DNA from: an uncultured Chlamydiae bacterium
Lineage (GTDB): Bacteria; Chlamydiota; Chlamydiia; Chlamydiales; CALBHK01
Direction of reading: 5' to 3'
DNA: 7,361 bases
Assembly (NCBI GenBank): GCA_937894565.1
Contig: CALBHK010000322.1
Span: 1 to 7,361, forward strand
A model generated the notes under the pieces. It was not told the DNA's origin. It saw nothing but the letters and a program-made list of their open reading frames with translations, and ran no database searches. Below, piece after piece: positions 4,899 through 7,361 of this stretch. Every line of letters starts with the position of its first letter. The stretch's first letter is position 1. Both the position numbers and the translations under genes were made by a program.

Positions 4899-5140
4899 AC
4901 AAATTCACAACAAACAACTTTCCCCCTTTGTTTCGAAGAAACCTTTTCGACATCTCCCTGTTCGTCTTCATTGAAGCCCAAAAACAACTAATCCCGGGCC
5001 TCTCTTACGACGAATGCGGAAGAGCTTTTATGCACTATTTCCGAATCACCGAAGATGAACTGCCGCTCAGAACAATTCTACAAACCCACCTCAGAATCCG
5101 AAAGGACATAACCGAAGATGAAAAAACCAAGGAAGCCTGA
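4883..5140 (+). CDS. Small protein preceding terS, unknown function, non-ATG start
   Basis: The product is 85 aa from TTG 4883, or 83 aa from GTG 4889. The frame is closed upstream by TAA at 4847-4849 and has no ATG before codon 54, so a non-ATG start is required. GTG gives 'MPKNKFTTNNFPPLFRRNLF', a natural-looking N-terminus. The middle 'FDISLFVFIEAQKQLIPGLS' and 'ECGRAFMHYFRITEDELPLR' is helical and well composed, and the C-terminus is acidic. It overlaps terS by 23 bases, so the two are likely translated together. The position directly before terS suggests a packaging accessory or DNA-binding partner, but there is no motif to prove it. The overlapping hairpin may control its translation. 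Confidence 0.65.
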   Translation: MYVPKNKFTTNNFPPLFRRNLFDISLFVFIEAQKQLIPGLSYDECGRAFMHYFRITEDELPLRTILQTHLRIRKDITEDEKTKEA

Positions 5141-5621
5141 TACCAGCAGAAGAACGGGTAACCCAAGAGGCCGCGGCAAAACCGACGTGGATGATCTTCG
5201 TATGAAAATCCTCTACAAAATGCCAAAAGGTCTCGGTCATAACGCCCTGGCAAAAGCACTCGGAATCTCTGAATCCCAATACTACGAACTCAAAGCCAAT
5301 AACCCAGAATTCCGGGAAAGCGTTAAGTTCTACATGAACATAACGCCAGCAGACGTGCTGCAGGCTTTCACAAAACGCGCCATCGGTTACGACTTCGTGG
5401 AAGAAACTCATGAACTACAGAAAAACGAGAAAACCGGTAAAATGGAGATGGTCCTGGTCAAAACCGTATCAAAGCATGTGGCAGCCGATACACAAGCCGC
5501 CTTCAATTTCCTCAAAAACAAACTCAGCCGCCACTTCAAAGAAAAGGTTGAGGTAAAACATAAACTGCCGCCAAGCGTACTTGAACACATAACCTTCGTC
5601 ATATCCGGAAAAAATGGCTAA
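5118..5621 (+). CDS. terS: Terminase small subunit
   Basis: A 167-aa protein that recognises phage DNA and loads it onto the large terminase for packaging. The basic N-terminus (KKPRKPDTSRRTGNPRGRG) leads into a helix-turn-helix at about 38-60 ('GHNALAKALGISESQYYELK'), the DNA-recognition domain of this family. Next are 'PADVLQAFTKRAIGYDFVEE' (77-96), a linker rich in K and E, and 'KTVSKHVAADTQAAFNFLKN' (115-134) with 'LSRHFKEK', which matches the family's usual core ending in a helix that contacts other subunits. The length is normal for the type found in Bacteroidota and Firmicutes prophages. It overlaps the genes on both sides (23 and 8 bases). terL lies about 1.2 kb downstream, so the two subunit genes are separated by an unusual insert. 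Confidence 0.85.
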   Translation: MKKPRKPDTSRRTGNPRGRGKTDVDDLRMKILYKMPKGLGHNALAKALGISESQYYELKANNPEFRESVKFYMNITPADVLQAFTKRAIGYDFVEETHELQKNEKTGKMEMVLVKTVSKHVAADTQAAFNFLKNKLSRHFKEKVEVKHKLPPSVLEHITFVISGKNG

Positions 5622-5826
5622 AAAATTCGCGTCCGTAACAATACTGCCTCACATGATACCAGAAATGGAACAAAGCATCCAGCGAGGATCCGTTGCCATG
5701 TCAATTGAGCCAGTTTGGTTAGCCGCCTTCGCCTTTTACAACTTTCACAACAAACTCAGGTTAAGAATCGATTTTGACAGCAGCTATCCCATTGTACTGA
5801 ACTTTCTCAAAGCCAAACTGAAATGA
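5614..5826 (+). CDS. 70-aa protein overlapping terS, unknown function
   Basis: The ATG lies 8 bases inside the end of terS and the stop forms an ATGA overlap with a 27-codon ORF. The product begins with a basic patch (MAKKFASVTILPHMIPEMEQ) and has an aromatic, hydrophobic middle ('PVWLAAFAFYNFHNKL', 33-48) that could be a buried helix or a weak membrane segment. It ends 'PIVLNFLKAKLK'. Tight coupling to terS suggests a packaging-related or head-assembly helper. No known domain is recognised. Confidence 0.6.
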   Translation: MAKKFASVTILPHMIPEMEQSIQRGSVAMSIEPVWLAAFAFYNFHNKLRLRIDFDSSYPIVLNFLKAKLK

Positions 5827-5906
5827 ATAAACATGAACTCAAAGCCAGCTGCCTAATCGCCTGGCTAAAACAACTAAAAATCAACCAGCCGATAGTGAAG
5901 GGGTAG
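5823..5906 (+). CDS. 27-codon ORF in ATGA overlap, possible micro-gene
   Basis: ATG 5823 overlaps the previous stop (ATGA), and the frame reads 'MNKHELKASCLIAWLKQLKI' plus seven residues to a TAG at 5904-5906. The peptide is a basic amphipathic helix. Translational coupling is the only support; it could equally be the accidental start of a leader before the structured RNA that begins 13 bases later. Confidence 0.35.
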   Translation: MNKHELKASCLIAWLKQLKINQPIVKG

Positions 5907-5918
5907 GTTTTCGCCGGA

Positions 5919-6062
5919 GTTGGCCGCTTTAAGGCTGTGCTTTTACCCGGGCACCCGTGCCCAGGTTTTTTTGCTCACTCATTGACCGGAGGGGTGGTTC
6001 GACGCCACAGAGTTGGTTGACACATTTGTACCAGGAATGGCAAAGCCTTAAAGTAGCCTAAC
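5919..6062 (+). ncRNA. Candidate structured RNA with three-way junction
   Basis: As plus-strand RNA a long outer helix closes the region: GTT-GGC (5919-5924) pairs with GCC-AAC (6056-6058 and 6060-6062, U6059 bulged), then a C-A mismatch and a G-U wobble, then CTTTAAGGC (5927-5935) with GCCTTAAAG (6045-6053). The next base pairs are TGTG (5936-5939) with CACA (6021-6024), while 6025-6044 forms a side hairpin: TTTG/CAAA, a UA bulge, CCA/TGG and a GGAA (GNRA) tetraloop. The three helices meet with no unpaired bases. Inside are ACTC/GAGT (5977-5980 with 6010-6013) around GTGG-TTCGACG-CCAC (5994-6008), whose 7-base loop has the T-loop sequence, and the G/C hairpin at 5945-5966. I found no matching known RNA class. 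The U7 tract inside complicates transcription. Confidence 0.5.
5945..5972 (+). terminator. Intrinsic terminator or attenuator within the RNA candidate
   Basis: ACC and GGT (5945-5947, 5964-5966) enclose, across a C-A mismatch, a GGGCA/TGCCC stem (5949-5953, 5958-5962) with a CCCG loop. A run of seven T follows (5966-5972). This is a good rho-independent shape for rightward transcription from terS. Because it lies inside the larger fold, full-length RNA requires read-through or antitermination. Confidence 0.55.
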
Positions 6063-6079
6063 ACGTAAACCGATGTAAC

Positions 6080-6298
6080 ATGAAAACCAGTTTGATCAAC
6101 CAGATCCTGGGCATGATCATCACCGCGTTTCTACGATTCGTCGCAGCCGTAAAATTCTGCCTGGTTCCCGAAAAGGAAACAGTGAAAGGCCCGATGACAT
6201 TCGTAAAGAGCAAGGTTCGCACAATTGCATTCAGCGCCAAGGCTTGGATGTATGCGTTCTTCGCTCAGCTGCGCGCTGATAGTTATAGCTTGGCGTAA
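6080..6298 (+). CDS. 72-aa membrane-like ORF between terS and terL, unknown function
   Basis: ATG 6080 begins 17 bases after the structured RNA, and the TAA is followed within 6 bases by a strong terminator. The product (MKTSLINQILGMIITAFLRF and on) has one probable membrane helix at 7-29. A basic stretch (KSKVR, 43-47) and an aromatic C-terminal segment (AWMYAFFAQLRADSYSLA) follow. The third codon positions favour C and G in a manner consistent with coding DNA. It lies between two terminators and beside an RNA, so it may be a separately regulated insert rather than part of the packaging machinery. No family is recognised. Confidence 0.5.
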   Translation: MKTSLINQILGMIITAFLRFVAAVKFCLVPEKETVKGPMTFVKSKVRTIAFSAKAWMYAFFAQLRADSYSLA

Positions 6299-6303
6299 CA
6301 ATT

Positions 6304-6338
6304 AACAGCTGCTCCAACCAAAGGCGCAGCTGTTTTTT
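6304..6338 (+). terminator. Strong rho-independent terminator
   Basis: AACAGCTGC (6304-6312) pairs exactly with GCAGCTGTT (6326-6334) over a 13-base loop, and the 3' arm runs into six T (6333-6338). It lies 6 bases after the stop of the 72-aa ORF and ends that unit, so terL would need its own promoter, read-through or antitermination. Confidence 0.8.
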
Positions 6339-6362
6339 CATTTTACACCAATACCAAATATC

Positions 6363-6494
6363 ATGGAAACTGTAATCATTGGACTCTCAATCGCCGCCGG
6401 CTTCTTTCTCGTAGCCGTGGGATATATCTGTTACGCATTCAACCAAATAAACGACTATGAAGGAACTAGCGACAAAGACAAGCGAGCCAATTGA
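6363..6494 (+). CDS. 43-aa membrane peptide
   Basis: ATG 6363 lies 24 bases after the terminator. The product begins 'METVIIGLSIAAGFFLVAVG' and continues YICYAF, so residues 4-26 form one transmembrane helix. The rest is a charged tail (NQINDYEGTSDKDKRAN). The last 38 bases overlap the 104-aa gene in another frame. It resembles holin-like or small membrane proteins in overall shape only; no lysis gene is nearby to support that role. Confidence 0.5.
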   Translation: METVIIGLSIAAGFFLVAVGYICYAFNQINDYEGTSDKDKRAN

Positions 6495-6771
6495 ATACGT
6501 TAAGCAGGTAAACGTTAAAAAAAAGAAACAGCTTATCGAAAAGATACTGCCACATAACGGCCACACCCTTTTCGAATACGACAAGGCCAAGTGCACAATC
6601 ACAAAAGCCAAGTTCCGGGATGTCCCCTTTAACATGGCAACAAACAGCCCAAGCAACAAAGAGGTGGACGTAAAGCCAGGATGCTTCTATACCTCAAATC
6701 TAAACTCGAAATCAGCCATAAAAAAGCTGATGAAACTCTTTAAACCAAAATTTATCATTGAGCTCCCTTGA
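6457..6771 (+). CDS. 104-aa basic protein before terL, unknown function
   Basis: The start is ATG 6457, inside the end of the 43-aa gene, and it ends 7 bases before the chosen terL start. The product has a short polar N-terminus and a Lys-rich stretch ('VNVKKKKQLIEKILPHNGHT', 18-37). A probable beta strand pattern 'LFEYDKAKCTITKAKFRDVP' (38-57) follows, then a C-terminal 'NSKSAIKKLMKLFKPKFIIE' (83-102). Its beta-plus-helix layout and strong positive charge would suit nucleic-acid binding. I recall similar short proteins near terminases of Bacteroidota phages but cannot name a family. Confidence 0.65.
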   Translation: MKELATKTSEPIEYVKQVNVKKKKQLIEKILPHNGHTLFEYDKAKCTITKAKFRDVPFNMATNSPSNKEVDVKPGCFYTSNLNSKSAIKKLMKLFKPKFIIELP

Positions 6772-6778
6772 GTCATAT

Positions 6779-7361
6779 TTGGAAAAAAAGTCACTTCAAA
6801 AGCAGGTTAGGCTTATTTTCTCGAACCCTCAACTCGAGATGATCAACTCAACGGCCCAAATTTCTCTTTTCCTGGCCGGATTCGGGAGCGGAAAAACATT
6901 TATTATCGGCGCACGCAACGCACTTTACGCGATAAAATATCCACACGTTCGTGGATTTATAGGGGCAAACACATACCAACAGCTTAGCAAATCTACGCTG
7001 GTAGGGGTTTTTAACTTCTGGGGCAAGCTCGGAATCAAACGGGACGTGGATTACGTGGTAAACAAAATGCCGCCGCCAGAGTTTAAGATTTACGGCGAGC
7101 GGCTTGAAAAATACGATCACACCATCTCTTTCTCCAACGGTAAGCTGATTTTCCTGGGCTCACTTGAGAACTACGATGCGATTGCCGGGCAGGAATTCGC
7201 CCACGCTGACCTTGACGAAACAAAAGACTCACCCGAGGAAGGGGTTAAGGACGTGATCGTTCCGCGTTTGCGGCAAAAAGGGCTTTGGATTGACAAAAAA
7301 GGAGATATCATCACCGACGAAGGCCTGGCCAATGAACAGGGCCTATTCGGATTTAACCCGC
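6779..7361 (+). CDS. terL: Terminase large subunit, N-terminal ATPase part (truncated by window edge)
   Basis: A 194-codon fragment of the motor that pumps DNA into the prohead and cuts it. From TTG 6779 the protein has 'KQVRLIFSNPQLEM' (8-21), with a Q-like adenine-recognition segment just before the P-loop. Walker A is 'AGFGSGKT' (33-40, Lys39, Thr40). 'RGFIGANTYQQLSKSTLVG' (58-76) is typical of this terminase family. Walker B is 'FAHADLDE' (140-147) with Asp146 and catalytic-type Glu147, followed by 'VPRLRQKG' (161-168). The nuclease domain lies beyond the window. The coding frame is open back to 6734 without an ATG before 6839; starting at that ATG would remove most of the Q-like segment, so TTG 6779 (or 6758) is preferred. 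The terminase call is firm; the start is not. Confidence 0.9.
   Translation, partial: MEKKSLQKQVRLIFSNPQLEMINSTAQISLFLAGFGSGKTFIIGARNALYAIKYPHVRGFIGANTYQQLSKSTLVGVFNFWGKLGIKRDVDYVVNKMPPPEFKIYGERLEKYDHTISFSNGKLIFLGSLENYDAIAGQEFAHADLDETKDSPEEGVKDVIVPRLRQKGLWIDKKGDIITDEGLANEQGLFGFNP

Noticed and set aside
4830..4991. 53-codon ATG frame (MYANMYKFF...) overlapping the start of the pre-terS gene, perhaps joined to it by a -1 frameshift at A5 (4895-4899)
   Set aside because: The slip site is poor (a CGA codon would need to re-pair as CCG) and no stimulator follows. The later part of the frame is Ser/Thr-rich low-quality sequence. A GTG or TTG start is simpler.
5993..6009. tRNA T-arm-like hairpin with loop TTCGACG
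   Set aside because: No matching acceptor, D or anticodon arms are found at proper distances, so it is not a tRNA; the T-loop is kept as part of the RNA candidate.
6387..6659. 90-codon minus-strand open frame over the genes before terL
   Set aside because: Antisense to two plausible plus-strand genes in a region transcribed rightward. It looks like a signal-bearing hydrophobic protein only because Lys-rich coding strands give Phe/Leu-rich complements.

Overview
The window looks like part of a temperate phage or prophage of a Bacteroidota host. The phage signs are a LexA/CI-type repressor beside a divergent block of tiny overlapping genes, a Sak4-type recombination ATPase next to a probable YqaJ-type nuclease, and both terminase subunits. 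The Bacteroidota signs are TTG / TAnnTTTG promoter elements, very weak Shine-Dalgarno signals, an A/T-rich control region and protein styles common in that phylum. No integrase, attachment site, tRNA, CRISPR array or insertion sequence is visible, so prophage and free phage cannot be told apart.

Left arm (1-2938, minus strand): one compact leftward early operon. It starts with a Cro-like regulator (2681-2938) and a helix-turn-helix protein resembling excisionases or CII-type regulators (2373-2681). Five small genes follow (50, 100, 87, 33 and 63 aa), most overlapping by 4-14 bases, then the ATPase (518-1402) and a nuclease cut by the window edge (1-362). The only sizeable gap (363-517) is rich in hairpins.

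Switch (2939-3060): back-to-back promoters appear to share one upstream element and carry two short direct-repeat families, the likely operators. The rightward repressor (3061-3657) forms a tight operon with a secreted protein (3657-4208) and a lipoprotein (4205-4597). The two envelope genes are therefore candidates for expression in the lysogen.

Control region (4598-4882): A/T-rich, with an 11-bp inverted repeat, three 12-bp tandem repeats, a cluster of short palindromes, an inverted TTCG/CGAA element and a 9-bp hairpin over the non-ATG start of the next gene.

Packaging region (4883-7361, plus strand): a small gene, terS, a 70-aa gene and a 27-codon ORF, then about 145 bases able to fold into a closed multi-branched RNA (5919-6062), a 72-aa membrane-like ORF, a strong terminator, a 43-aa membrane peptide, a 104-aa protein and terL, which runs off the window. 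The most unusual item is the candidate structured RNA between terS and terL. I do not recognise it as a known RNA class.
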